From: an uncultured Gammaproteobacteria bacterium
GTDB taxonomy: Bacteria; Pseudomonadota; Gammaproteobacteria; HK1
Direction: 5' to 3'
Assembly (NCBI GenBank): GCA_947258715.1
Contig: CAMYJH010000003.1
Span: 98,735 to 162,734 of the forward strand
DNA length: 64,000 nt
The notes beneath the pieces were generated by a model. The model had not been told where the DNA came from. It did not search any database and saw only the letters and a list, made by a program, of their open reading frames with translations. This document shows positions 26,422 to 35,411 of this stretch, in pieces. Position numbers and translations under genes: made by a program. Position 1 is the first letter of the stretch, and each line of letters opens with the position of its first letter.

Positions 26422-27078
26422 ATGGACGCGCTCACCATCACATCAGCGGTATTGGGTTTTCTCGGACTGATCTTCGTCGCCCTGGCGGTCTCCCGTTTGC
26501 GCCGGCGGAAAATTGCCGCCGCCGGCCTCCACGGCACCGCCGGCTGCTGTGCCTTGCTGCTGGGCGGGGCCCTGGTAGCCATTGCCTTCAACCTGCACAG
26601 CTACCAGCGGCTGACCCATGAGCAGGCAGTGGCAGAGATCGTGTTCCGCCAGTTCGAGCCCAACGCCTACGGCGCGACCCTGAGTCCCGCCGGCGGTCAA
26701 GAAACGCGCCGATTCGTGATTCGCGGCGACGAATGGCAGATCGACGCCCGGGTGCTGAAGTGGCACGGCGTGGCCAACTTGCTCGGACTGGATTCCCACT
26801 ACCGTCTCGAGCGTTTAAGCGGGCGCTATGCCAGTGTTTCCAACGAGGGCAACGGGGCGAGGACAGTTTACGGGCTTGTGCCAAAGCACGGGTTGGATCT
26901 GTGGGGTATCGCCAATCGCTACCAACGCTGGGTCCCGTTGGTGGACGCGATTTACGGAAGCGCCGCTTTCCTTCCCATGGCCAACGGCGCGCGCTACGAG
27001 ATCAGGGTCACTCAGTCGGGACTCATTGCACGACCGGTAAACGTCGCTGCCGAAAGAGCGGTTGCCGCCTGGCGCTGA
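26422..27078 (+). CDS. conserved membrane protein, two N-terminal helices
   Basis: A 218-residue protein. Two membrane helices (about 5-25 and 38-58) are followed by a long soluble domain with RFVIRGDEWQIDARVLKW, YRLERLSGRY and YGLVPKHGLDLW. Similar proteins are often labelled cation/multidrug efflux pump, which the two-helix topology does not support. Function unknown. It is on the same strand as the lipoprotein gene, 97 bases downstream. Confidence 0.7.
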   Translation: MDALTITSAVLGFLGLIFVALAVSRLRRRKIAAAGLHGTAGCCALLLGGALVAIAFNLHSYQRLTHEQAVAEIVFRQFEPNAYGATLSPAGGQETRRFVIRGDEWQIDARVLKWHGVANLLGLDSHYRLERLSGRYASVSNEGNGARTVYGLVPKHGLDLWGIANRYQRWVPLVDAIYGSAAFLPMANGARYEIRVTQSGLIARPVNVAAERAVAAWR

Positions 27079-27155
27079 GTCGGATTCGGAAACGATCCCA
27101 CTCCCCGGTGAGTAGCGCCTGACCAACTCAACGACGTTAAAAAGCGAACGCTGAC

Positions 27156-27530
27156 TCAGGGCTTTACCGACTCCAGGACGGCTTCAATTTTATCGCGGAT
27201 TGCGCGGATATCCGACGCGGCGTTGTCCACATAGCTCTGCAGGCATACCACGTACTGCTCCATGAGTGCGTTGTAGGCGTGGACTTTTTCGTTGTAGGCA
27301 TCGAGTTCCGCGCGGTAACGAAATTTCTCCGGACGTTGCGGCGGCTCCGGCTTGTCGCCGCACTGGTGTATGGGATAATCCTGCTCGAGGTTGGACCCGG
27401 CCAGAGCTGGAAACGAGAATAGCCACGCGCTCAGTAACGCCGTCACCCATATAGGGCGCGTCAAACATCCATACAGTCCGATTAATCCATGCCATTGTCG
27501 GTGGTTCACTGACATTTCCATTTGATCCAT
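27156..27530 (-). CDS. hypothetical exported protein
   Basis: A 124-residue protein with a cleavable signal peptide ending near FSFPALAGS. A Pro-rich stretch and a helical, likely coiled-coil region follow (about 75-120, EKFRYRAELDAYNEKVHAYNA region). Family not recognised. The ATG at 27530 has GAGGAGG ten bases upstream and overlaps the end of the gene before it; ATGs at 27521 and 27515 are alternatives. Confidence 0.6.
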   Translation of the reverse strand: MDQMEMSVNHRQWHGLIGLYGCLTRPIWVTALLSAWLFSFPALAGSNLEQDYPIHQCGDKPEPPQRPEKFRYRAELDAYNEKVHAYNALMEQYVVCLQSYVDNAASDIRAIRDKIEAVLESVKP

Positions 27531-27982
27531 TCCGCATCCGCCTCCTCGGCGCTCAAGCTGCCATAAAGCAGCATGTATCGACGCACATCCTGGATAAACA
27601 TCCGCTTTTCGGCGCGCTGCCACTCATCGAGGGACCAGGATTCTCTCAGGCCTGGTTCCGTCATACCCTCACTACAATAGACCGCATTCACTTTGCGCGC
27701 ATCGGCGAGCTCGACGCGGCAATGCTCAAGCTTGTACTCGGCGTTTTCGAAAAAAGCGATGCGATTGAAATCATGGTCGCTCAAGCCCCGAAGCAACAAG
27801 CCGTCGGCGCTGTCGTTACGTGACCGTATCAGTACCGGATAGCTCTCGTCGGGCAACCGCGCAACGCGGTAACCGGGTAGACGCGCAGGCACCCGGTCGA
27901 TCTCGATCGCTGCCCGTTCAAGGACCACTTCCAGCACTTCGAAATCTCTCAAGGTACCAAATGCAAACAAAGGAAATGACAT
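27506..27982 (-). CDS. gamma-glutamylcyclotransferase-family protein (AIG2-like)
   Basis: A 158-residue protein with the fold start FPLFAFGTLRD (Y/F-G-T-L motif) and a LPGYRVARLPDESYPVLI region, typical of AIG2/GGCT proteins. These cleave gamma-glutamyl amines to 5-oxoproline or act on related amides. The catalytic Glu is probably in AFFENAEYKLE. The start is ATG 27982 (MSFPLFAFGT); an upstream extension to 28087 is not family-like. It is probably co-transcribed with the exported protein gene it overlaps. Confidence 0.75.
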   Translation of the reverse strand: MSFPLFAFGTLRDFEVLEVVLERAAIEIDRVPARLPGYRVARLPDESYPVLIRSRNDSADGLLLRGLSDHDFNRIAFFENAEYKLEHCRVELADARKVNAVYCSEGMTEPGLRESWSLDEWQRAEKRMFIQDVRRYMLLYGSLSAEEADAEWIKWKCQ

Positions 27983-28404
27983 AGGCACGCCCGCATATCC
28001 GATTCTGCCTAAGCGTATCAATTCTCCCTGCGAGGCTCGACCCCCAGCGCGAGAAAGCTTAAGCCAACGGGACTGCAACACTTGCACGGATCCAGACTAT
28101 GCATGCTATCGCCGAGGATTGAGCTCAACGATCCGGCTCGATTTCTTGCCCTAAGTTAGCTCCGAAACCATCAGCAACTCCTACAACAGGTTGTGCCGCC
28201 CGTGGCTCGTGTTGATTTCGGCGAGATAGCCACCAAGACCGATAGCAGGGAGACTAAACTATAGTCAGTCAGTAACCGAAAGACGACGGACGTAATCCGC
28301 GATCGTTAACAATCCAACGTAGGGCGTATAAGGGTCCAGCTCGAGACCGTTGACTTATCAGAAACCAGGCTTGAGTTGTAGAAGGACAGCTGAGTGAGGG
28401 CACG
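27983..28404. other. intergenic region, no gene seen
   Basis: About 420 bases between the AIG2-like gene (minus) and the decayed cyclase (plus). No open frame with family-like sequence, no FNR-type box and no clear repeat. Confidence 0.5.
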
Positions 28405-29060
28405 ATGAGAGTCTCCCCAAAGGATCAGCGGCAGTCGCTTCGTTTTAGGCGCTCTCTGCTCTCCGGGCTCGCCCCGGTCGCACTAACGCTGCTTTTTTGG
28501 ATCGTCGGAGAGCGCGGCATAGTGCGGCTGACGCAGCCGCATCTGATGTTGCTTCTTGCCATCTTTTGGATCGGCAACTCAGTCATACTGAGCCTGATCC
28601 GAAGCGGCCTCAATTTGTGATTCAAGGATCCGAGCCTCACACTTTTTCAGATTCTCTGGGCAATATTCTGGGTGATGCTGTTGACCTACTACCTCAACGA
28701 AGCGCGGTCGGCGGCGCTGATGCTCCCCTTGCTGATAATTAATTTCGGCGCTTTCCATCTTAATCTGTTCCAATTGGCCGGACTTTCAAGTTTGGCTATC
28801 ATTACCTTTGCCCTGGTGATCTACTTCTTGCATAGTAATTACCCTAATCTGCTCAGAAGGCGGGAGTCGTCGCAGAACGCATACGCGCCACGATTGAGGG
28901 AGAGAGTTCCCCTCAAATTGACCCGGCGCTTAGGGTGACGATTTCCCTGGGCCGCACCGAATTTCGCCCTAATGAGAGCCTCGACGCCATGCTTGCTCGC
29001 GCGGACGAGTCCATATACGAGGCGAAGAAGACTGGGCGCAACACAATCGTGAGCGCCTAA
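28405..29060 (+). pseudogene. decayed membrane diguanylate cyclase (GGDEF) gene
   Basis: The frame from ATG 28405 encodes an N-terminal membrane region, is cut by TGA at 28618-28620 (SGLNL-stop-FKDPSLTL, a likely CGA to TGA change) and continues in the same frame through more membrane helices to about 28860. The rest of the gene appears in another frame: VAERIRATIEGE, VTISLGRTEF, LDAMLARADESIYEAKKTGRN, ending TAA 29058-29060, which is the C-terminal part of a GGDEF domain. The first half of GGDEF, with the GGDEF motif itself, is missing. So there is one nonsense change plus an internal deletion with frameshift. Confidence 0.8.
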
Positions 29061-29068
29061 GACCGAAG

Positions 29069-30739
29069 TTAGGAAAGCATCGGTAAGTCCAGGCCCTGCT
29101 CTCTTGCGCAGGCGATAGCCTCTTCGTAACCGGCATCCGCGTGGCGCATGACGCCGCTGGCCGGATCGTTGGTGAGCACCCTGGCGATCCGCCTGGCGGC
29201 GGCCTCGCTGCCGTCGCAGACCACCACCATGCCGGAATGCTGGGAAAAACCCATGCCGACGCCGCCACCGTGATGGAGGCTCACCCAGGTGGCGCCACTC
29301 GCGGTGTTGAGCAAAGCGTTCAACAGCGGCCAGTCGGAGACCGCGTCGGATCCGTCGCGCATGCCTTCTGTCTCCCGGTTGGGACTGGCGACGGATCCGG
29401 AGTCCAAGTGATCGCGCCCAATGACCACCGGCGCCAGCAGCTCCCCCTTGGCCACCATCTCATTGAAGGACAGGCCGAGCCGCGCGCGCAGACCCAAGCC
29501 CACCCAGCAGATGCGCGCCGGCAGTCCCTGAAAATGGATCCGCTCGCGAGCCATGTCGAGCCAGTTGTGAAGGTGTGCGTCATCCGGGATCAGCGCCTTA
29601 ACCTTCTCGTCGGTGCGGTAGATGTCTTCCATCTCTCCCGACAGCGCCGCCCAGCGAAAGGGGCCAACGCCACGGCAAAACAGCGGCCGAATATATGCAG
29701 GCACGAAGCCCGGAAACGCGAACGCATCCTCGACGCCTTCTTCCGCGGCCATCTGGCGGATGTTGTTGCCGTAATCAACCGTGGGAATTCCGGATGCATG
29801 GAATTCGAGCATGGCGCGAACCTGGATCGCCATCGAGGCCTTGGCCGCGGCCACCACGGCCTTGGGGTCCCTGGCCCGCATCTCGACCGCCCGCTCCAGG
29901 GTCCAGCCGGCAGGAAGGTAGCCGTTTAAAGGATCGTGGGCACTGGTCTGGTCGGTGACCAGATCGGGGCGCGCTCCCCGCCTGACGAGCTCTGGAAAGA
30001 CTTCCGCCGCGTTGCCCAGCAGGCCCACGGATACCGGCGCACCGCCGCTGCGGGCGCGCTCGATTCGAGCGAGCGCCTGGTCCAGGTCGGTCGCCATCTC
30101 ATCCAGGTAGCCGGTTTCAAGGCGTTTCTGGATACGTTCTGGGTCGCATTCCACCGCCAGCATGGACGCCCCTGCCATGGTGGCAGCCAGCGGCTGGGCG
30201 CCGCCCATGCCGCCCAGGCCGGCGGTCAGGATCCAGCGGCGGTCTAAATTACCGTCGTAATGGGTCCGGGCAGCGGAAACGAAAGTCTCGTAGGTGCCTT
30301 GAACAATGCCCTGGCTGCCGATGTAAATCCACGACCCGGCCGTCATCTGCCCGTACATCATCAGGCCTTTGCGGTCCAGCTCGTTGAAGTGGTCCCAGTC
30401 CGCCCACCGAGGCACCAGGTTGGAATTGGCGATGAGCACCCTGGGCGCATCGGGATGGGTCTCGAACACCCCCACGGGTTTTCCGGACTGAACCAGCAGG
30501 GTCTGGTCCGCCTCCAGTCGCTTGAGACATTCGACGATGGCGTCGAAGCAGCGCCAGTCCCGTGCCGCGCGTCCAATACCTCCGTAGACCACCAGCTCGT
30601 TGGGCTTCTCCGCAACGTCCGGGTCCAGGTTGTTCATCAGCATGCGCAGCGGCGCTTCCGTGAGCCAGCTTTTGGCGCTCAGCGAAGTCCCACGGGGGGC
30701 GCGGACGATCCGGTTTGAGATACGGTTGGCGAGGGTCAT
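29069..30739 (-). CDS. hutU: urocanate hydratase
   Basis: Second step of histidine breakdown: urocanate to 4-imidazolone-5-propionate, using NAD as electrophile. The protein is 556 residues, full length. The NAD-binding glycine motif is [13 protein letters not shown] and the active-site cysteine region is [16 protein letters not shown]; the C-terminus [20 protein letters not shown] is also typical. It is divergent from hutG, with 78 bases between them. It appears intact although the next enzyme (HutI) is broken in this locus. Confidence 0.95.
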   Translation of the reverse strand: MTLANRISNRIVRAPRGTSLSAKSWLTEAPLRMLMNNLDPDVAEKPNELVVYGGIGRAARDWRCFDAIVECLKRLEADQTLLVQSGKPVGVFETHPDAPRVLIANSNLVPRWADWDHFNELDRKGLMMYGQMTAGSWIYIGSQGIVQGTYETFVSAARTHYDGNLDRRWILTAGLGGMGGAQPLAATMAGASMLAVECDPERIQKRLETGYLDEMATDLDQALARIERARSGGAPVSVGLLGNAAEVFPELVRRGARPDLVTDQTSAHDPLNGYLPAGWTLERAVEMRARDPKAVVAAAKASMAIQVRAMLEFHASGIPTVDYGNNIRQMAAEEGVEDAFAFPGFVPAYIRPLFCRGVGPFRWAALSGEMEDIYRTDEKVKALIPDDAHLHNWLDMARERIHFQGLPARICWVGLGLRARLGLSFNEMVAKGELLAPVVIGRDHLDSGSVASPNRETEGMRDGSDAVSDWPLLNALLNTASGATWVSLHHGGGVGMGFSQHSGMVVVCDGSEAAARRIARVLTNDPASGVMRHADAGYEEAIACAREQGLDLPMLS

Positions 30740-30817
30740 AATGGCTGCAGTCGAATCAGTGTACGCTCCGAGCGTATCCTGACCGGGGCCTTAACGCCAA
30801 CCGCAGAGGCGGTAGAA

Positions 30818-31633
30818 ATGGAGACCTTCGAACTCATTCCGGGCAGCACGCCACTCCTGGTCAGCATGCCCCACAACGGCACAGTGATCCCGAAAGCTAT
30901 TGCCCGGCGCATGACGCAGCATGCGCAAACCGTACCCGATACCGACTGGCACATGGACCGGCTGTATGACTTCGTCACCCGGCTCGGCGCCGGGGTGCTC
31001 ATCCCGCACTATTCGCGCTACGTCGTCGACCTCAACCGGCCACCGGACGATAAGCCGCTATACCCGGGTGCCAGCAACACGGAGCTTTGTCCCTTGACCT
31101 GCTTCGACGACTCTCCTGTCTACTTCCCTGGCGAAGCGCCCGACAAGCTCGAGGTCAAAGATCGCGTTGAGCGCTACTGGCGCCCGTACCACCGTCAGCT
31201 CAAGGACGAGCTGGATCGATTGAGAAGAATCCACGGGGTCGCGGTGCTTTTCGAGGCACACAGCATTCGATCGGATGTTCCGCGATTCTTCGATAGTCGC
31301 CTGCCGGACTTCAGTCTCGGCACCGCTGACGGCGCCACCTGCGATCTTCAGTTGCAGAAGCTGCTGCGCGGCGTGTTGCAGTCCGCCAAGGGCTACACCT
31401 TTGTTGTCAACGGACGATTCAAAGGGGGCTACAACACCAGAAACTACGGCGCGCCCCACAACGGTATCCAGGCGGTGCAGCTTGAGCAAGCGCAATCCAC
31501 CTACATGGACGAACACTACCCCTTTGGCTACGACGAAGCGCGGGCTAAACGGGTCAAGCCCTGCCTGGTTCAGCTTCTCGAAACAGTGCTTGCCTGGACG
31601 GCCGAATGCAGCCTGGCGAAAACGCCAGGTTAG
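30818..31633 (+). CDS. hutG: N-formylglutamate deformylase
   Basis: Last step of the five-enzyme histidine pathway: N-formyl-L-glutamate to glutamate and formate. It is 271 residues, normal length. Motifs SMPHNGTVIP, DTDWHMDRLYDF, YVVDLNRPPDD and FEAHSIRSDVPRFF are conserved in the HutG/FGase family. Its stop overlaps, on the opposite strand, the stop of the hutI remnant. In this pathway variant HutG depends on HutF, which is also broken here. Confidence 0.93.
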   Translation: METFELIPGSTPLLVSMPHNGTVIPKAIARRMTQHAQTVPDTDWHMDRLYDFVTRLGAGVLIPHYSRYVVDLNRPPDDKPLYPGASNTELCPLTCFDDSPVYFPGEAPDKLEVKDRVERYWRPYHRQLKDELDRLRRIHGVAVLFEAHSIRSDVPRFFDSRLPDFSLGTADGATCDLQLQKLLRGVLQSAKGYTFVVNGRFKGGYNTRNYGAPHNGIQAVQLEQAQSTYMDEHYPFGYDEARAKRVKPCLVQLLETVLAWTAECSLAKTPG

Positions 31634-31815
31634 GGCCATCCAGCCAATGTCTTGCCGCCACGCACCACGCTGTGACAGGAGTTAAATCCGATCCGGTAGC
31701 TGAGCTCCGCCGGGTGATCGACGTCCCATAGAAACAAGTCAGCGCGTTTGCCGGTTTCCAGAGTGCCGATATCGGAGTCCATTCCCAGTGCCACTGCCGC
31801 CTTGCGCGTAACCCC
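31630..31815 (-). pseudogene. hutI: hutI (imidazolonepropionase) 3' fragment
   Basis: The last ~60 codons of imidazolonepropionase: VTRKAAVALGMDSDIG, TLETGKRADLFLWD and HPAELSYRIGFNSC, ending TAA at 31630-31632. All metal-binding and catalytic parts (the N-terminal ~340 residues) are gone. The similarity stops abruptly near 31815, and within about 80 bases a hutF fragment begins on the other strand. Confidence 0.82.
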
Positions 31816-31889
31816 GCCAGCACCTGGTGCACCGCGGGCGGGCGGTGCCGGCTTCCGGGCGACAGCCTTCGACGGATCGCAATTTATAC

Positions 31890-32173
31890 CAGTCGGCGGC
31901 GCGGGGGGCGCCCAAGCGCTCGGCATCGTCGCCGCTGAGCTCAAACCTGGAGCGTGCGCGGATTTGGTGGTGCTGGACGCGGAAAGTCCCGCCCTCTTTG
32001 GCCGACACGGGGACGCGCTGCTGGATGCTGCGTTGTTTAGCGGCAATAGAAGTGTGATCAAGTCGGTCTGGATCGGTGGATGGGACGGGGTTTCCAATGG
32101 CGTACACCCAATGCGGGAAGGCATTCTTGACCGCTATAAATTCACCCTGAACGCGCTATTACGCGCGCAGTAA
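31890..32173 (+). pseudogene. hutF: hutF (formiminoglutamate deiminase) 3' fragment
   Basis: The last ~90 codons of N-formimino-L-glutamate deiminase: GGAQALG, ADLVVLDAESPALFG, GDALLDAALFSGNRS and KSVWIGG, ending TAA 32171-32173. The amidohydrolase core is missing. The fragment lies head to head with the hutI fragment. The frame is open upstream to 31748, but that part reads antisense to hutI or as unassigned filler. Confidence 0.75.
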
Positions 32174-32175
32174 AG

Positions 32176-32943
32176 ATGAGGTCACCGCAACTGAAATCAA
32201 ACCAAGTTATCATCATTACCGGCGCCAGCCGGGGTATTGGCGAGGCCACCGCCCTTCTTGCGGCGACGCGCGGCTACTCGGTTTGCGTCAATTATCGGTA
32301 CCACGCTGAGGCGGCCGAAAGATTGGTGGCGGAGATCGCTGAGGCGGGTGGAAAAGCCGTCGCCGTTGCCGCCGACACCAGCGTCGAGGCGGATGTCCTG
32401 CGCATGTTCAAAACCGTAGATGAAACCCTAGGACCGCTCTCGGCGCTGGTGAACAATGCCGGCATCCTCAGGCCGCAAATGCGCCTGTCGGAGATGAGCC
32501 TACAGCGGATCAGCGAAGTAATGGCGGTTAACGTTATCGGCTGTTTCCTATGCGCCCGCGAGGCGGTCAAACGCATGTCCACTTCCAGTGGGGGCAAAGG
32601 TGGAGCTATCGTCAACGTTTCCTCCGGCGCCTCGCGGCTAGGCGCCCCCGGCGAGTACGTCGACTATGCCGCTTCCAAGGGGGCCCTGGACACGTTCACC
32701 GTCGGCCTCGCCAAGGAGGTCGCAGAGGAAGGTATTCGCGTCAACGCCGTCCGCCCCGGTTTCATCTACACTGACATCCACGCCAGCGGAGGAGAACCGG
32801 AGCGCGTCGATCGGGTAAAGGCCTTCGTGCCGATGAAACGCGGCGGTCAGCCTGGGGAAGTGGCACATGCAATAATGTGGCTTTTGTCCGATGAAGCGTC
32901 GTTCACCACGGGCGCGTTCATCGACATCACCGGCGGAAAATAA
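32176..32943 (+). CDS. SDR-family oxidoreductase
   Basis: NAD(P)-dependent short-chain dehydrogenase, 255 residues. The cofactor motif is GASRGIG at about 15-21, NNAG near 92, catalytic Ser in VSSGASRLG and YAASK, with the C-terminal FIDITGGK typical of FabG/glucose-dehydrogenase-like SDRs. Substrate unknown. It begins 2 bases after the hutF remnant and ends 1 base before cysQ, so they form one transcription unit. Confidence 0.9.
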   Translation: MRSPQLKSNQVIIITGASRGIGEATALLAATRGYSVCVNYRYHAEAAERLVAEIAEAGGKAVAVAADTSVEADVLRMFKTVDETLGPLSALVNNAGILRPQMRLSEMSLQRISEVMAVNVIGCFLCAREAVKRMSTSSGGKGGAIVNVSSGASRLGAPGEYVDYAASKGALDTFTVGLAKEVAEEGIRVNAVRPGFIYTDIHASGGEPERVDRVKAFVPMKRGGQPGEVAHAIMWLLSDEASFTTGAFIDITGGK

Positions 32944-32944
32944 G

Positions 32945-33739
32945 ATGACCATTGATCAATCGATGCTCAACAGTTTGAGCGCCGCGCTGGTTGAAATTGC
33001 CGAGCGCGCCGGCAGGGAAATACTCACGGTGTACGGGACCGGCTTCGATGTTCGCACCAAGCGTGACGCATCTCCGGTCACCGAAGCGGACGAGCGAGCC
33101 GAGAAGCTGATTCTGAAGGCGCTGGCCGAGGTCGCGCCCGAAATCCCCGTGATCGCGGAGGAGAGCGTGGCCGAAGGACGTATTCCGAAGATCGAAGGCG
33201 CGCCCTTCTTCCTCGTGGATCCCTTAGACGGCACCAAGGAGTTCGTCAGTCGCAACGGCGAGTTCACCGTCAACATCGCTCTGGTTGAAAAGTCCGCCCC
33301 CTTAGTAGGCGCAATTCATGTGCCAGTTCTCGAGGAAAGCTACTGGTGCGACGGCAACGGCGACGCCTGGCGGCGACGCGGAGCCCGCGACTCAGAGCGC
33401 ATCCGCTGCCGCAAACCAGGCGACGGTTTGGTGGTGGTGGCAAGCCGATCGCACCGGGACTCAAAGACCGACGCGTTTTTGGAGAAGTTCAAGATTAAAG
33501 AGCAGATCTCGGCCGGGTCTTCGATCAAGTTCTGTCGCGTCGCCGAGGGCGCCGCCGACCTTTACCCCCGGCTCGGGCGAACCATGGAATGGGACGTGGC
33601 CGCGGGTCACGCCATCGTCAACGCCGCGGGCGGAAGCGTCACCACCGTGGACAACGAGCCGTTTACCTACGGCAAACCGGACTTCGCCAATCCGTTTTTC
33701 GTCGTCCGCGGGCTGCAATCTGAATCCGACCCGACCTGA
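32945..33739 (+). CDS. cysQ: 3'(2'),5'-bisphosphate nucleotidase CysQ
   Basis: Inositol-monophosphatase-family enzyme of 264 residues that hydrolyses PAP to AMP. Metal site residues are visible in IAEESV, DPLDGTKEF and WDVAAGHAIV. The ATG at 32945 follows the SDR stop by one base. Linked in an operon with the SDR rather than with sulfate assimilation genes. A related inositol phosphatase cannot be fully excluded, but the DPLDGTKEFV signature favours CysQ. Confidence 0.9.
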   Translation: MTIDQSMLNSLSAALVEIAERAGREILTVYGTGFDVRTKRDASPVTEADERAEKLILKALAEVAPEIPVIAEESVAEGRIPKIEGAPFFLVDPLDGTKEFVSRNGEFTVNIALVEKSAPLVGAIHVPVLEESYWCDGNGDAWRRRGARDSERIRCRKPGDGLVVVASRSHRDSKTDAFLEKFKIKEQISAGSSIKFCRVAEGAADLYPRLGRTMEWDVAAGHAIVNAAGGSVTTVDNEPFTYGKPDFANPFFVVRGLQSESDPT

Positions 33740-33746
33740 TGCCTGA

Positions 33747-33770
33747 CTCTAACTCGTTTCCGAGTTAGGG
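33747..33770 (+). terminator. hairpin after cysQ, possible terminator
   Basis: CTAACTCG-TTTC-CGAGTTAG (33749-33768) is a perfect 8-base-pair stem with a four-base loop, extendable by two pairs. It lies 10 bases after the cysQ stop. The following T-run is short (TTT), so termination may be weak or Rho-assisted. Confidence 0.55.
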
Positions 33771-33834
33771 TTTACGAATTTGGGGCTTTCCAGAAGTGTT
33801 TACCCTCACTCAAATGTTTCCAGGAGACCTCTAA

Positions 33835-34836
33835 ATGCCGGACGCGCTTCCCAAGGAGATGATCGTCATCGATATCCCGGAGCCGGGTGGGCCGGAGGCA
33901 CTGAAGCCGGCGCGGCGACCGCTGCCGTCTCCCGGTGCGGAAGAAGTGCTGGTGCGGGTGACCGCGGCCGGAGTCAACCGTCCCGACGTGATGCAGCGCA
34001 AAGGCATGTACCCACCGCCCCCCGGCGCGCCGGATACGCCCGGACTGGAAATCGCCGGTGAGGTGGTGGCCGTCGGCAGCGGGGTGTCTTCGCCAGGCAT
34101 CGGGGAACTGGTGTGCGCGCTGGTGGCCGGAGGCGGCTACGCGGAATACTGCCTCGCGCCTGCAGCGCTCTGCCTGCCCTGGCCCGACGGGATGAATGGG
34201 GTCAGCGCCGCCGCGCTGCCGGAAACATTTTTCACCGTTTGGACCAACGTCTTTGACCGCGGCGGACTCAAAAGCGGAGAGCGCTTCCTGGTTCACGGCG
34301 GCAGCAGCGGCATCGGCACCACCGCCATTCAGCTGGCCAAAGCCTTCGGCGCCACCGTCTATGCCACCGCCGGCACGGCGGAAAAATGTACAGCCTGCGA
34401 AAAGCTGGGCGCCGACGCCGCGATCAACTATCGTCAGGACGATTTCGTCGAGCGCATCGAGGCGCTGACCGAGGGCAAAGGCGTGGACCTGATCCTCGAC
34501 ATGGTGGCCGGGGACTACCTGCCGCGGAATCTCAAATGCCTCGCCGTTGAGGGGCGTTTGGTGCAGATCGCGCTGCAGCACGGACCCAAGGTGGAGATGA
34601 ATCTGCTTCCGGTGATGCTCAAGCGGCTCACTATTACTGGGTCGACACTGCGCCCGAGAAGCGTTTCGCAGAAGGCCCAAATTGCGGCCTCCTTAAAAGC
34701 CAAGGTCTGGCCGCTGCTTTCAAAGGGAACGGTGAAGCCGGTGATCCACGCGACTTTCCCACTCGACAAGGCGGCGGAAGCCCACGCGCTGATGGAGAGC
34801 AGCAGGCACATCGGCAAGATCCTGCTGACTAACTGA
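33835..34836 (+). CDS. NAD(P)H:quinone oxidoreductase (zinc-type ADH superfamily, PIG3-like)
   Basis: A 333-residue MDR-superfamily oxidoreductase that reduces quinones or enones with NAD(P)H. The Rossmann motif GGSSGIGTTAIQLAKAFGA is at about 160. The N-terminal VNRPDVMQRKGMYPPPPGAP and C-terminal HATFPLDKAAEAHALMESS are typical of the PIG3/QOR group, which lack zinc ligands. A GGAGA ribosome site precedes the ATG. The stop lies in a 16-base tandem duplication shared with the start region of the next gene. Confidence 0.9.
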   Translation: MPDALPKEMIVIDIPEPGGPEALKPARRPLPSPGAEEVLVRVTAAGVNRPDVMQRKGMYPPPPGAPDTPGLEIAGEVVAVGSGVSSPGIGELVCALVAGGGYAEYCLAPAALCLPWPDGMNGVSAAALPETFFTVWTNVFDRGGLKSGERFLVHGGSSGIGTTAIQLAKAFGATVYATAGTAEKCTACEKLGADAAINYRQDDFVERIEALTEGKGVDLILDMVAGDYLPRNLKCLAVEGRLVQIALQHGPKVEMNLLPVMLKRLTITGSTLRPRSVSQKAQIAASLKAKVWPLLSKGTVKPVIHATFPLDKAAEAHALMESSRHIGKILLTN

Positions 34837-34856
34837 CGTGCTGACTAACTGACGTG
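34825..34856. repeat. 16-base perfect tandem duplication
   Basis: CTGACTAACTGACGTG occurs twice back to back (34825-34840, 34841-34856). It spans the quinone oxidoreductase stop codon and the gap to the next gene, repeating stop codons and a GTG. The second copy supplies one possible GTG start (34854) of the next gene. Confidence 0.95.
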
Positions 34857-34859
34857 CTG

Positions 34860-35405
34860 ATGAACGACACACGCGAGATCGAGCCGATCCTCGTCGACGG
34901 CGGCACACCTCTCTCTCCTGCCGAGTTCCTGACCAAGCTCGAATCGCTGGGTATCGCCCATGCGAGCTTCGAGCACGAGCCTGTGTTTACGGTTAAACAA
35001 TCGAAGCGCGCGCGCGGCGACTCGGACGGTGCACATGTAAAGAACCTGTTTCTGCGAAACAAGAAAGGCGTGATGTGGCTGGTCACTTGCCTCGAAGATC
35101 GGGCGGTGGATCTCAAATGGTTGGCTGAAAAGCTGGGTGCCGGACGGTTTTCGTTTGCGAGTCCTCAACGTCTAATGAAGTATCTCGGCGTCATGCCGGG
35201 GGCAGTAACGACATTCGCCGCCGTCAATGACAACACGGGCTCTGTGCAGGTTGCGCTGGACGGCGCTCTCCTCGACAGCTCATGCATCAACCTGCACCCG
35301 CTTACCAATGCCATGACCACTACCATTGGATCAGCAGATTTGCTGCGCTTCCTAGAGGCCATCGGACATCCGCCGACGCTGATCGAGTTCGAAGATCATC
35401 GATGA
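34860..35405 (+). CDS. YbaK/ProX-type aminoacyl-tRNA deacylase
   Basis: A 181-residue protein of the YbaK/aa-tRNA-editing family, of the ProX/PrdX (prolyl-tRNA editing) type, which hydrolyses mischarged Ala- or Cys-tRNA(Pro). Seen: FEHEPVFTV, DGAHVKNLFLRNKKG, PGAVTTFAAVNDN and a C-terminal ADLLRFLEAIGH. The Lys in HVKNLFL is the conserved catalytic position. The ATG 34860 is the more conservative start; a GTG at 34854 is in frame. No strong ribosome site, so translation may be coupled to the gene before. Confidence 0.87.
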   Translation: MNDTREIEPILVDGGTPLSPAEFLTKLESLGIAHASFEHEPVFTVKQSKRARGDSDGAHVKNLFLRNKKGVMWLVTCLEDRAVDLKWLAEKLGAGRFSFASPQRLMKYLGVMPGAVTTFAAVNDNTGSVQVALDGALLDSSCINLHPLTNAMTTTIGSADLLRFLEAIGHPPTLIEFEDHR

Positions 35406-35411
35406 TGGAGC

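Noticed and set aside
29141..29929. A 262-codon plus-strand frame inside hutU
   Set aside because: Antisense shadow of a highly conserved enzyme.
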